From the NCBI RefSeq assembly GCF_030506285.1, contig NZ_CP119422.1, positions 434,001-498,000 on the forward strand: 64,000 nt of DNA, given 5' to 3'. A program made the translations under genes and the position numbers. Of the stretch, positions 17,367 through 26,388 are shown one piece after another. The notes under the pieces were generated by a model. That model was given only the letters and a program-made list of their open reading frames with translations. It was not told where the DNA came from and searched no databases. The DNA is from Catalinimonas niigatensis. Its GTDB lineage: Bacteria; Bacteroidota; Bacteroidia; Cytophagales; Cyclobacteriaceae. Numbering within the stretch: the stretch's first letter is position 1; every line of letters starts with the position of its first letter.

Positions 17367-18107
17367 TTAATCTTGATGAGTTATATCCCCTTCTGTCCAT
17401 CCACCACATCTCTCAAATCTTCCTCTTGCAGTTTGCAGCATTATACTCATAGAATATCGTATATCAGACATCGTATCGTTACATTCTTTTTCTGAAATAC
17501 TGGCTGACAAGATTTGATCATCCTTTTGTATGTTAATTACCCAAACACTGTCTTTCCATTGGGGATCAGTATATGGAAAGGCTATTGGTTCCTGCTCAAA
17601 ATGATTGAATACAATGCTATCTTCAAAGATCGTCAGCGACCAGAAAGGCTCATTTCCTGTAAATTTAAAGGTTTTTTCCCTGCTCAGTGTACAGGGTGAT
17701 TGACCTTGATAGGTAGATGTTTCAATTACTTCATGCACAAGAATCTGCTGCTTAATATCCTTTTTGGAAGCAATATGACTCATGCTATCCACTGTAGCAT
17801 TAATGCGAACAAACATAGCTTCTCCCAGAGGAATAGACAGACTGCCAAATTTTGCAGACAATAGATTTTCATTTTCAATTACCTGATATACCTGTAAGGA
17901 ACTACAATCTTTAAATTCCTGTTAATCCGGGCCTTCTGTATATATTCCAACATGATTTGCTTCAATTGCCAGGGCTAATGTGTCACCGCTATCTACCTCT
18001 TTTGATACATTATCCTTAGTAGTCTCATTCGTATTTCGCTTACTTTGACAAGTAGCAAAGCTTAATACGCTGATCATGAGTATGTAAAAAAAATTCATTA
18101 AACTCAA
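17367..18107 (-). pseudogene. Secreted lipoprotein gene interrupted by one in-frame TAA
   Basis: The first frame starts at 18107 with a lipoprotein-type signal (FFYILMISVLSFATC) and stops at 17922-17924 after GIYTEGPD. Reading on in the same frame, without any shift, gives QEFKDCSSLQVYQVIENEN and joins the open frame that ends at 17367. The downstream part holds FKFTGNEPFWSLTI, ECNDTMSDIRYS and a Cys-Gly near the end, the pattern of the COG3650-type lipoprotein domain with two conserved cysteines. One base change (for instance TAT or TAC to TAA) would explain the break. Either a recent pseudogene, a sequencing error, or two separate products. The second half has an internal ATG at 17861 but no signal peptide of its own. 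Confidence 0.7.
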
Positions 18108-18133
18108 CGCTAGGGCCTTTTAAAGAAACCAAC

Positions 18134-18216
18134 AGAATTCTCAGGTATAAATAAATTTGGATTGACCGTTCCCGGGCGATCAATTTATATTGATGATGAC
18201 CATCCTGAGGAATTCT
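18134..18216. repeat. Nested inverted repeat, 83 nt
   Basis: Outer arms AGAATTCTCAGG (18134-18145) and CCTGAGGAATTCT (18204-18216) pair with a single bulged base. Inside, ATAAATT (18151-18157) pairs with AATTTAT (18182-18188), and GATTGACC pairs with GGGCGATC with one mismatch around a GTTCCC-type loop. No U tract follows on either strand, so it is not a standard terminator. It may be a structured RNA or a small palindromic element. Confidence 0.55.
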
Positions 18217-18319
18217 CCTACAATATCTGCATCTAATGTTTACTAAAATCTTCTATCAATCTACCTCTTCATCGGTTGCGGTTGTTTTTGTCCTTTCATT
18301 CCGATCTCCTTAGTAAAAT

Positions 18320-18360
18320 AATAGTATCAATGCGTTTATGAATTAAGTACTGATACTATT
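18320..18360 (-). terminator. Possible weak terminator of the GH144 gene
   Basis: Perfect 10-bp inverted repeat AATAGTATCA (18320-18329) / TGATACTATT (18351-18360) with a 21-nt loop, 16 bp past the GH144 stop codon. On the minus strand it is followed by only a T-rich, not pure T, stretch. Confidence 0.4.
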
Positions 18361-18376
18361 AAATACCCCAACATCC

Positions 18377-19735
18377 CTAATGCTTAAATCCCAGTTTATC
18401 CAGTCCTTGCTTTACTTCCGGTGCCGACATGAAAAGATTCCATAACATAGCTGTACGGTGATTTTCTATCATGACAGGGATAGGACCCTGGTCAATGGCC
18501 AGATAGCGGGGCAAGTACCAATCATGCTCAAAGCTAAAAGCATCATAGGGACCAAAGTCACCCACCAGTGAGTCAGCTTCCTGATACAAAAACCGTAACA
18601 TTTGCATACTTTCATCTGGAGTATAAGGAAAAGAAGAGAGAGCAGCAGTGGGGGAAATCACGCCTAAATCTTCTCCCGGCCTGTGCCCGGCATATCCATT
18701 GATTGAGTAACTTGACGTCAGTCCCCAGCAGTTCTCACCATATCCTTCATAATCCTCGGGGTTTTCAAGGGCGTACTTATAGTTTACCAACGCATGGTTC
18801 TGGTTGAGTTCCCAATAATTACCATAGCGGTCTTCCAGATTGCGGGGATCAAGCCCCAGATAAGAATAATGTGCCCAAAAGAGTGGTCCCACGGGTGCAT
18901 CATTATGTTCAAAATGATCCAGCACCAGATTATAGTCCAGATATTCCCGTTCCGTCTCAATTGCTCCATTGCGCGCCCAACCTAGATGATAGACATCCGG
19001 CTCAATGCTGTGAGTGGGTGATGCAGCCGCCAGCACATACATGATCAGACATTCATTATAGCCTCCTACGGGAAAGTTCATCTCCCAGGCATGGTTGGGT
19101 GACCAGTGCCAGTACAAAACATCTTTACCCTGGGTATACCAATCCCACTCAACCGCTTTCCATAATTCATCAATTTTGGCTGCTAATTGCTGTTCAGCTT
19201 CGTTGCCCTCTCTAAAATACTGGCGAACAGTAAGTAGTCCTTGTATCATAAAGGCAGTTTCTACCAGATCTCCTCCGTCATCTTTGGGACTGAAGGGTTT
19301 CACTTTGCCTGTCTCTCCGTTGAGCCAGTGCGGCCATACCCCATGAAAACGATCCGCTGTATCCAGAAAGTTGACAATCTGTTGCAAACGCTCAAATCCC
19401 TCTTCCCGGCTGATAAAGCCTCTTTCAATCCCTACCAAAATAGCCATTACTCCAAAGCCTGTACCTCCCAGCGTTACAATATTTTTGTCGTTTTCAGGAT
19501 ATACATCATCGGTATGCAAACGTTCTCTGGCCATTCCGGAAGTTGGTTCTGCTCCTTCCCAGAAATAATTGAAGGTTTGATATTGCACTTCGTTGAGTAA
19601 TGCTGAGTCTGTTAATGCTCTGAAATCATCCTTTTCTATGGGTATGCCATCACCATAATTAAGCTGTTCGCTACTGGTGCAGGAAAAAATTAACGCAACT
19701 GAAATCGTCAAAAGGATAAAGCTTTGTATGCTCAT
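18377..19735 (-). CDS. GH144-like glucoamylase-fold lipoprotein, probable beta-1,2-glucan hydrolase
   Basis: A 452-residue lipoprotein: the signal ends LIFSC, with Cys19 as the likely lipid site. The rest is an (alpha/alpha)6 barrel of the former 'glucoamylase' family (COG5368). Visible family segments are QTFNYFWEGAEPTSGMARER, TLGGTGFGVMAI, DGGDLVETAFMIQGL and HRPGEDLGVISPTAALSSFP. Characterised members of GH144 cleave beta-1,2-glucan (sophoro-oligosaccharides). It follows SusD and SusC on the same strand, so it is likely the surface or periplasmic enzyme of this locus. The exact reaction (endo or disaccharide-releasing) cannot be told. Confidence 0.88.
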   Translation of the reverse strand: MSIQSFILLTISVALIFSCTSSEQLNYGDGIPIEKDDFRALTDSALLNEVQYQTFNYFWEGAEPTSGMARERLHTDDVYPENDKNIVTLGGTGFGVMAILVGIERGFISREEGFERLQQIVNFLDTADRFHGVWPHWLNGETGKVKPFSPKDDGGDLVETAFMIQGLLTVRQYFREGNEAEQQLAAKIDELWKAVEWDWYTQGKDVLYWHWSPNHAWEMNFPVGGYNECLIMYVLAAASPTHSIEPDVYHLGWARNGAIETEREYLDYNLVLDHFEHNDAPVGPLFWAHYSYLGLDPRNLEDRYGNYWELNQNHALVNYKYALENPEDYEGYGENCWGLTSSYSINGYAGHRPGEDLGVISPTAALSSFPYTPDESMQMLRFLYQEADSLVGDFGPYDAFSFEHDWYLPRYLAIDQGPIPVMIENHRTAMLWNLFMSAPEVKQGLDKLGFKH

Positions 19736-19863
19736 AGTAGTAGGTTGGCTGATACTCAGGTGAATATAAGGAATTGAATGAAGAAATGGAGACGGATATA
19801 CAGGCTATCCACTTTAACTTGTTCAACTCACCTTTGCCTGTATATCCTTATTTCCATTAAGAT

Positions 19864-21381
19864 TTACCAGTTCTCGTCCTGCGTAAGGGCTCCTGCTGAA
19901 ACATCTACTTGCTCCTGTGGTACGGGAAAATTTGCGTGTCTGTTAATGTCAAAGTTGGTTTTTCCGGCAGCCTGGAAAACAGCAGCAGCTCTCCCCGGTT
20001 CTACTGCATCTTGTCTGATCAAATCAAAAAACCGATGACCTTCCATAGCTAGTTCTACTCTGCGTTCATGCCAGATGATCTCCCGAAGTTCTGCCTGGCT
20101 AGTAGTCGTAATATCAGGTAAAACATCGGGGTTGCCGCTGCGTGCCCTTTCCCTCACCATATTCAGGTAAGGCAAGGCTTCCGCAGGTTGACCCAGTTCA
20201 TTGGCGGCTTCTGCATAGATTAGAAGTACATCTGCATACCTTAGGAAGATGAAATTGCTGGGCGAGTTTTCAGGATAACCGGGAGGTTGCATGTCAAGAG
20301 GAAGCAGTGCTTTTTTATTGGCCCGGGGCATGGCTCCTTCGTTGATTGGAAGAAAGTAAGGTTCATTAGCCCCCTCCAGGGTATCACCACTATAAAAGAT
20401 TGTGGCTGTCCTGCGGGGATCACCTTCTTCGTAGGCATTGGACAGGCTCTCGGTAGGGCTGTTGAATCCCCAGCCAAACTGTCCGCGTACGCCCTGCCAT
20501 TTGGTGAATTCGTTGGCAATCGCCCGGTCATCCCGATCAATGACCTGTGCCTCAAAGATAGACTCCACGCCGTTTTCCTGCTCGGGGAAGAACAAAGCTC
20601 TGTAATCCGGATATAACTCATATTCTCCTGATTGAATTACCGCCAGTGCATTATCCCGGGCATTGGCATAATCCTGACGGAAAAGATATACCTTAGCCAG
20701 CATAGCTTGTGCTGCTCCACGGGTAGCTCTTCCTAACTCTGACACGGGATAGTCACTTTTCAAAGGAAGAACACCCACTGCTGCATTCAGATCTTCAAGG
20801 ATAAAATTATACACATCCTCCACCGGTGATTTTCCCACTGCATTTCTGGCGTCTTCCGGATCTGTATATATCTTATCAATGATAGGTACTTCTCCAAAGG
20901 CCCGCACCAGGTTAAAGTAATAAAAGGCCCTCAAGAAACGCGCCTCAGCGATAAGTCTTGCTTTCAGTTCTTCATCCATCTCAATATCAGGTACATTATA
21001 GATCACCTGATTAGCACGATTGACGCCCCGGTAACTTCCTACCCAATAGCCATTCAGTTCTACTACAGTAGGATCATAAGTAAAGGTATTGATCAGTTCC
21101 AATCTTGGATAACTTCCGTCGCCCGGTGTACTTCCCACATCCGCATCATCTGAAGGCAGTTCTTTGATGCCAAAATAAGGGAAACCCAGTACGTCCCAGT
21201 TTCTGAGATGTGCGTAGATACCATTGGTTGCCCGTATGGCCCCTGCCTCATCCGCAAATAGCGAAGCTGAGGATGGGATGCCCAAAGGTTCTTCATCCAA
21301 AAACTCTTCTGAACAGGAGGTATAGCTGAGCGTAAGGATGCCCGCTAAAAGAATTGTATATAAAAAATTATACTTTTTCAT
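19864..21381 (-). CDS. SusD/RagB-family glycan-binding lipoprotein
   Basis: About 505 residues; the start is the ATG giving MKKYNFLYTI, since the frame upstream offers only a TTG. The signal ends SYTSC (lipobox Cys). The helical TPR-like SusD fold is shown by the N-terminal LDEEPLGIPSSASLFAD region, GATRGAAQAMLAKVYLFRQD-type TPR helices near residue 220 and the C-terminal FLRYADVLLIYAEAANELG and WHERRVELAMEGHRFFDLIR signatures. It binds oligosaccharide on the cell surface and caps the SusC channel. 20 bp separate it from the SusC stop. Confidence 0.94.
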   Translation of the reverse strand: MKKYNFLYTILLAGILTLSYTSCSEEFLDEEPLGIPSSASLFADEAGAIRATNGIYAHLRNWDVLGFPYFGIKELPSDDADVGSTPGDGSYPRLELINTFTYDPTVVELNGYWVGSYRGVNRANQVIYNVPDIEMDEELKARLIAEARFLRAFYYFNLVRAFGEVPIIDKIYTDPEDARNAVGKSPVEDVYNFILEDLNAAVGVLPLKSDYPVSELGRATRGAAQAMLAKVYLFRQDYANARDNALAVIQSGEYELYPDYRALFFPEQENGVESIFEAQVIDRDDRAIANEFTKWQGVRGQFGWGFNSPTESLSNAYEEGDPRRTATIFYSGDTLEGANEPYFLPINEGAMPRANKKALLPLDMQPPGYPENSPSNFIFLRYADVLLIYAEAANELGQPAEALPYLNMVRERARSGNPDVLPDITTTSQAELREIIWHERRVELAMEGHRFFDLIRQDAVEPGRAAAVFQAAGKTNFDINRHANFPVPQEQVDVSAGALTQDENW

Positions 21382-21401
21382 CTTAATCAAGATTTTCAAA
21401 T

Positions 21402-24400
21402 TTAAAAAGTAACATTGAGGCCAACTCTATATACAGCATTAAGCGGATAGACCGTACGGTCTATACCATTTCCCAACGTCCGCCCGGTGGCATCATTGGC
21501 GTTTTGGGCTGCATTATCATACAATGCTGTGCTTTCAATTTCAGGGGTAAAACCATTGTACTTGGTAAAGTAAATCAGGTTGTTTCCGCTCACATAAATT
21601 CTGACATTCTGTAACGAAAGCCTTTCAGATACTTCAACAGGTAAGTTGTAGCCCAGCTGCATATTTCTGATTTTCACAAAATCCCCATCTTCTACAAAGC
21701 GGGAAGAAACGAAGAAGTTACGTCCGGCTCCCAGGCTCATGCGGGGTTCGGTGTTGCTGGTACCCTCGCCTGTCCAACGGTCCAGAAATGCTTCATCAAA
21801 ATTATCTGAGCCTGAATACCGTTCCTGGCGTTTGGCATTGTAAATCTGATTGCCAACAATACCCGCAAAGTCAACTGAGAAGTCAAAGTTCTTGTAGCTG
21901 ACTCCCAGATTAAGTCCACCGGTGAACTTGGGAATAGGAGAACCAATATTGACACGGTCATCAGCATTTACTTCACCATCGCCATTGCTATCTTCAAAAA
22001 TGAGATCGCCGGGTTGGGCATCAAACTGTGGAGGTGCCGCATCTACCTGTGACTGGTTCTGGAATACACCGATCACATTGTACCCGTAGAAAAATCCAAT
22101 GGGTTGCCCTACTCTGGCACGCGATACACTGTTACCCGCTCCGATATTTCCCCCGATGATTTCTTCCCGTCCACCGAGGTCGGTCACCTCATTGCTGATC
22201 GTTGTACCTACCAGACCTACATTGAAGGATACATCACCTACATCCTTGACGTAGTTTACAGAAAAATCAAATCCTTTGTTCAGCACTGATCCCACATTGG
22301 CATCGGTAGGGTCCAGACCTACGGTTCCGGGGATATTCACTGTAATCAGAATATCATCGGTAGTCCGGTGATAGTAATCTACTTCTACATTCAGCGCACC
22401 ATTCAGGAATCCCATCTCCAATCCCACATCCGTTTGGGTAGCCGTTTCCCAGGTAATATTGGAATTACTCAGCTGGGTAATGGTACTGCCGGGCTGCAGT
22501 TGATTATTAAAAATCGCATCATAGGCAATACCTAAGCCAGCACGGGCATAGTATTGATAGTCAAGAATATTCTGGTTACCGATTTGTCCCCAGCTGGCCC
22601 TGAGCTTCAGATTATCCAGCCAGCCTGCGTCTGCCAAAAAGTTTTCTTCTGATATATTCCATCCCAAAGCGAAAGAAGGAAAGTATCCCCAGCGTTTGCC
22701 GGGAGGGAAACGGGAAGAACCATCGGCACGAAAGGTTGCGGTAAACAGATATCTATCCATCAGCGTATAGTTAGCTCTGAACAGGTAAGAGGCAATACTG
22801 TTGCGCAGCCCGTAGTTTTGGTTGGTGACTCCATCCACTTCCCCCGCATTCAGATACCAGAGATTAGGATTCTCGGAAGCAAGATTTCTTCGTGTACCCC
22901 CCAGAATTTCATAACTACTTTGCTGAGAGGTAATACCCCCCAGAATATTAAAATAATGATTACCTATGGTTTTGTCCCAGGTCAGGGTATTTTCCCAAAG
23001 CCAGTCAAACCATCTTTCCCAGGATTTATCGATCAGATTTACCTGATTAAATTGTGTGGGTGAGACAAAGTATTCAGGGGTAAAGTTCTGGTTTTGGTTA
23101 TTACGGAAGTCAATCCCGATACTGCTTCTGAAAGTAAAATCCTCCCAGAGGTCTATATCAGCATACGCATTACCTACAATACGCTGGCCACGGGTTTCAT
23201 TATTGTTGTATGCAATGGCAGCAACAGGATTGCCTGCTCCGGAATTGTTGGTGCCTGCAAAGCTTCCATCTTCATTGTACACCGGAACAATCGGGCTCAC
23301 CCTGTATGCCCACTGCAATGCGCCATTGCTGGGATTATCCGTATTGAACCAGGAAGCAGAAACGTTATGCCCGATGGTAACATTATCGGATAGGTCATAG
23401 CTGTTATTAAGGCGCAGCGTATATCTTTCAAAATCCGAGCCTTTCAGTATACCCTTCTGCCGGAAATAGCCAGCGCTTACAAAATAACTGGAGCGCTCGG
23501 TTTTTTGGTTAAACGATAGCTGATAGTCTCTCATGGGGGCAGAGCGATATATCTCATCAAACCAGTTTGTCCCGGTTCCCAGAGTATCAGGATTGTAAAG
23601 TACATCTGCCCCGGTGTTGCTGAGTCCTTCATTGATCAACTGCCCATACTCCCGGGCATTGACCATGCTGAAATCATTATAAATTACGTTCTGTATACCT
23701 TCATAAGCATTCAGGCTGAAGCTAGGCTCATCCGATACCCCCTTTTTTGTAGTGACGATGATCACTCCGTTGGCCCCTCTGGAACCATAGATTGCAGTGG
23801 CTGAAGCATCTTTCAGCACTTCCATAGACTGGATGTCATTGCCATTCAGGAAAGAGATATCTTCCAGAAATACCCCATCCACTACATAGAGCGGGTTGTT
23901 ATTTCCCAAAGTACCAACTCCTCGGATGTTTACATTGGGTTGTCTGCCCGGAACTCCCGAAGGGGTTACGTTCACTCCGGCAACTTTTCCCTGCAAGGCT
24001 TCCGATGGAATACCTGAGCCGATTTTAGTGATTTCTTCAGCTTTTATACTGGAGACAGCTCCCGTAAGATCACTCTTGCGCTGGGTTCCATATCCAATCA
24101 CCACTACTTCTGATAATTGCTCTACATCTTCCTGTAGAGTAACATCAATGGTAGAACGGCCATTGATCGGCTCTTCCTGATTGGCATAGCCTACAAATGA
24201 AAAAATAAGCGTGTCATTCTCATCTGATGCGCTTATTCTGTAATTTCCGTCAATGTCAGTTACTGTTCCCTGAGTAGTTCCTTTGACCACCACATTTACA
24301 CCGGGAACCGCTTCTTGATCAGGGGCAACGGTCACTCTACCACTCACAGTCACTTCCTGGGCAATTGCTGGGGTAATGCATACCAGTAAGAGGAAAATTC

Positions 24401-24449
24401 TGGCCATCATTACTCCCAAAGCTTGGGCTAATACGATAGAAATGTTCAT
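21402..24449 (-). CDS. SusC/RagA-family TonB-dependent outer-membrane transporter
   Basis: A 1015-residue TonB-linked glycan importer. After the signal (ends AIAQ, about residue 30) comes a carboxypeptidase-like domain (VSGRVTVAPDQEAVPGVNVV, ending DVTLQED, about 33-110), then the plug with EVVVIGYGTQRKSDLTGAV and the LYVVDGVFL and GSRGANGVIIVTTKKG motifs, then the 22-strand barrel ending in an aromatic-x-Phe type C-terminus (YRVGLNVTF). No STN domain and no adjacent sigma/anti-sigma pair, so regulation is probably by another class of sensor. It leads the locus susC-susD-GH144. A TonB-specific start further in (MMARIFLLL) is possible. Confidence 0.95.
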   Translation of the reverse strand: MNISIVLAQALGVMMARIFLLLVCITPAIAQEVTVSGRVTVAPDQEAVPGVNVVVKGTTQGTVTDIDGNYRISASDENDTLIFSFVGYANQEEPINGRSTIDVTLQEDVEQLSEVVVIGYGTQRKSDLTGAVSSIKAEEITKIGSGIPSEALQGKVAGVNVTPSGVPGRQPNVNIRGVGTLGNNNPLYVVDGVFLEDISFLNGNDIQSMEVLKDASATAIYGSRGANGVIIVTTKKGVSDEPSFSLNAYEGIQNVIYNDFSMVNAREYGQLINEGLSNTGADVLYNPDTLGTGTNWFDEIYRSAPMRDYQLSFNQKTERSSYFVSAGYFRQKGILKGSDFERYTLRLNNSYDLSDNVTIGHNVSASWFNTDNPSNGALQWAYRVSPIVPVYNEDGSFAGTNNSGAGNPVAAIAYNNNETRGQRIVGNAYADIDLWEDFTFRSSIGIDFRNNQNQNFTPEYFVSPTQFNQVNLIDKSWERWFDWLWENTLTWDKTIGNHYFNILGGITSQQSSYEILGGTRRNLASENPNLWYLNAGEVDGVTNQNYGLRNSIASYLFRANYTLMDRYLFTATFRADGSSRFPPGKRWGYFPSFALGWNISEENFLADAGWLDNLKLRASWGQIGNQNILDYQYYARAGLGIAYDAIFNNQLQPGSTITQLSNSNITWETATQTDVGLEMGFLNGALNVEVDYYHRTTDDILITVNIPGTVGLDPTDANVGSVLNKGFDFSVNYVKDVGDVSFNVGLVGTTISNEVTDLGGREEIIGGNIGAGNSVSRARVGQPIGFFYGYNVIGVFQNQSQVDAAPPQFDAQPGDLIFEDSNGDGEVNADDRVNIGSPIPKFTGGLNLGVSYKNFDFSVDFAGIVGNQIYNAKRQERYSGSDNFDEAFLDRWTGEGTSNTEPRMSLGAGRNFFVSSRFVEDGDFVKIRNMQLGYNLPVEVSERLSLQNVRIYVSGNNLIYFTKYNGFTPEIESTALYDNAAQNANDATGRTLGNGIDRTVYPLNAVYRVGLNVTF

Positions 24450-25046
24450 AAAATAAGATTTAAAAATATATGTAATGCTAAAAATGGATGCATTGAGATT
24501 TATAAGAGAAAGAATTTCCGATAAATAAGTTTAAAAAAGGCAGGTGTTTTTTCTTGAAAATTAACCTTAAGCACTTTAATCCTGCTTTACATTTTCAATG
24601 TTAAAAGCATATTTTGATCAGCTCAAAAACGAAGTGGAGGATTTGTTGATAATATTGAAGTGGAGTAACAGAATTATTGATTTTGATGAAAAAATGAAGG
24701 TTGGCCTGTCAGCTAAAATACTATTTGTATTAAAAAAAGAAAGGTATACTATTTAACCATGTTTTGGCTTCCGCATATACCATTGTTCGCTACAAATAAA
24801 ATGATCTGTAGCGCAAAGATACCTCACCAAAAACTTTGACTTTACACAGCACTGTAATGCTAAGTCAAACCGATTATACCCATGACGGGCTGCTTATAGC
24901 CAATTCGCATTTGTATTATGACATCTATACCTTTGAATCTTTATTTTGTCTTGCATATTACAACAAGCTGTATTTACCCGCAATACAATTGTGGAGAGCA
25001 GGGAGTACTGGAGGAAAAGATGATCTTGCTCATCATGGTTAGATTG
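24450..25046. other. Intergenic upstream of SusC, mostly featureless
   Basis: About 600 bp of AT-rich sequence. It holds the small possible gene at 24598-24756 and must hold the promoter of the SusC operon, but no convincing TTTG/TAnnTTTG pair is seen on the minus strand. An open frame at 24836-25042 is not supported. Confidence 0.4.
24598..24756 (+). CDS. Possible 52-residue small protein
   Basis: An ATG frame of 52 codons with plausible protein-like composition: an amphipathic acidic helix (AYFDQLKNEVEDLLIILKW), a middle segment (IIDFDEKMKVGLS) and a basic tail (FVLKKERYTI). No family recognised. It runs divergent from the SusC gene. Supported only by length and composition. Confidence 0.3.
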   Translation: MLKAYFDQLKNEVEDLLIILKWSNRIIDFDEKMKVGLSAKILFVLKKERYTI

Positions 25047-25364
25047 CTAGTGAAAAGCGTTATAGACCGTTTTCTCTTGTTTTAGTATAGCGTTTTTATA
25101 GATGTCTTCAAGCGGAAAGCACATATCAAAATCATTCCAATCCAGGTTCCCATCCTTTATCCGAAAATTCTTGAATTGATTTTCATCCAAATACTTTTTT
25201 ATAGCGGGATGTTTGGCTTGTTCAAGAAAGGGTTTGAAATCTACCAATTTCTTGTACTTATCATTGAAGGTCACTCGGATAGCAAAGTCACCAATATAAT
25301 GTGCATCTGTTACAGATAAGCTGTTCTGGTCAGGCTGTTCTGTGTACTGTTCGGTAATCTTCAT
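25047..25364 (-). CDS. DUF2442 protein, partner of a DUF4160 gene
   Basis: A 105-residue protein whose centre (VTDAHYIGDFAIRVTFNDKYKKLVDFKPFL) and end (LDWNDFDMCFPLEDIYKNA) match the DUF2442 pattern: a small beta-rich domain that ends in a G-N-L-x-W-x-x-x-D-x-x-P signature. Its ATG overlaps the stop of the DUF4160 gene by 4 bp (ATGA). Such pairs are common in bacteria and have been proposed as toxin-antitoxin-like modules; the function is unproven. Confidence 0.8.
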   Translation of the reverse strand: MKITEQYTEQPDQNSLSVTDAHYIGDFAIRVTFNDKYKKLVDFKPFLEQAKHPAIKKYLDENQFKNFRIKDGNLDWNDFDMCFPLEDIYKNAILKQEKTVYNAFH

Positions 25365-25669
25365 GAGGATAACTTTTGAGTAATTCTTTCAAAATCCAAA
25401 TCTTTATGATAAACAAAATAGTCAACCCATTTGCCCACTATTGCCTCTGCGTAATGCTGTAAAAAAACTTTTAAATTCTTGAGTTCTTTTCCTTTCAACG
25501 GTTTTCTCCCTCTTACGTTTGTAATAACAACCTCTTCAACCTTTCCATTCACTACGATGATCTCAGCTTTACTTTCATAATCCCCCTTTCTCGCATGTAT
25601 ATGAACCGGCTCATGCTCATTAGCATAGAAAAAGATCACAATTCCAAGATATTCATATAGTTTAGGCAT
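25361..25669 (-). CDS. DUF4160 protein
   Basis: A 102-residue protein. Its start MPKLYEYLGIVIFFYANEH, followed by EPVHIHARKGDYESKAEI, is the DUF4160 signature (hydrophobic strand, then E-H-x-P-x-H-x-H). The family is a small alpha/beta domain with conserved histidines that could act in catalysis or nucleic acid binding. First gene of a two-gene unit with the DUF2442 gene, 4-bp overlap. It lies at the edge of the accessory region. Confidence 0.85.
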   Translation of the reverse strand: MPKLYEYLGIVIFFYANEHEPVHIHARKGDYESKAEIIVVNGKVEEVVITNVRGRKPLKGKELKNLKVFLQHYAEAIVGKWVDYFVYHKDLDFERITQKLSS

Positions 25670-25904
25670 TCTTTTTTTTTGTCTTTTTTAATAACCTACA
25701 ACCCTTTAAGCCGATAGCGCAGCAGGTTCTTTTCATGATACATGCTTCTGTAAATACAGATGCTTTATAAAATTGGTAGAGGTTCCATAATGGCCGATGC
25801 GGCAGCCGAGCCGTATTGTTTGCGTTTTCTTTTCGTGTCTCAATATAGCATTTGGAGCATTGATCTTCCGAGTGCTTTTTAAAGAGGCGTGGCTGGTGCA
25901 TTTT

Positions 25905-25918
25905 GTTGGGCACTGCCT
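25905..25918 (+). repeat. Left arm of an inverted repeat bracketing one gene (GTTGGGC core)
   Basis: GTTGGGCACTGCCT pairs with AGGTAGTGCCCAAC at 26389-26402 (one mismatch). The gene at 25927-26382 lies exactly between the arms, with margins of 8 and 6 bp. The cores GTTGGGC and GCCCAAC fit the GTTRRRY and RYYYAAC boxes of integron attC sites, but no full attC is visible. Confidence 0.5.
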
Positions 25919-25926
25919 TTTCCCAT

Positions 25927-26382
25927 TTAAGAAATTCCTAGGAACATTTCATCAATCTGAATCCAATCTATCAGTATCCATAGATAGGTTCTTCTGTAAC
26001 CATGATAATATTCGTCAATCTTTTCAGATTCTTCAACATTATAGAGTGGGCTACCTATGCTCCTATCAACAAATATTAAATGAAAGTACATATTCTTCTT
26101 ATCTAGAATTTTTGACTTTTGCATTTCCTCAATTTTCAAGTAGTTTAAGTCCGCCTTTGTACCAGAATAAAAATCTCTAAAGATCACAAGCTGACTTTCA
26201 TCAAAATCAAGATCTGAAATTATGTTGACGTCTTCAGTCCATTGGAATTCTTTATAACTAGTGTGTGTGTCATGAATCACTTTCTTCACCAAGCGATTCT
26301 TTCCGAACATCCATTGTGTTGTTAAATTCAGTGCGTAGCTAAAAGTAATTACAAGAATTATGACCTTTGTTAGCTTTTTCAT
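25927..26382 (-). CDS. Secreted or membrane-anchored protein of unknown function, bracketed by inverted repeats
   Basis: A 151-residue protein with an N-terminal hydrophobic segment (VIILVITFSYALNLTTQW) that is either a signal peptide or an anchor, then a soluble domain of mixed charge with LDFDESQLVIFRDFYSG and a Tyr/Trp-rich C-terminus (YYHGYRRTYLWILIDWI). I recognise no family. The close bracketing by GTTGGGC/GCCCAAC arms suggests it arrived as a discrete cassette-like unit. Neighbours are a DUF4160/DUF2442 pair and a tandem repeat tract. Confidence 0.6.
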   Translation of the reverse strand: MKKLTKVIILVITFSYALNLTTQWMFGKNRLVKKVIHDTHTSYKEFQWTEDVNIISDLDFDESQLVIFRDFYSGTKADLNYLKIEEMQKSKILDKKNMYFHLIFVDRSIGSPLYNVEESEKIDEYYHGYRRTYLWILIDWIQIDEMFLGIS

Positions 26383-26388
26383 TTATTC

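Noticed and set aside
17922-17924. Stop codon read-through or selenocysteine in the lipoprotein gene
   Set aside because: The codon is TAA, not TGA, and no recoding signal is visible.
24836-25042. Open frame of 68 codons on the plus strand
   Set aside because: Composition is not protein-like, there is no start context, and it ends at the DUF2442 gene; no support beyond length.
25670-25904. Full integron attC site left of the bracketed gene
   Set aside because: Only one core (GTTGGGC) is present; no second RYYYAAC/GTTRRRY pair at 55-140 bp was found, and no integrase gene.
25662-25913. Open frame of 83 codons on the minus strand upstream of the DUF4160 gene
   Set aside because: Product is Cys/Arg/Lys-rich with no domain; more likely non-coding sequence downstream of the cassette-like gene.
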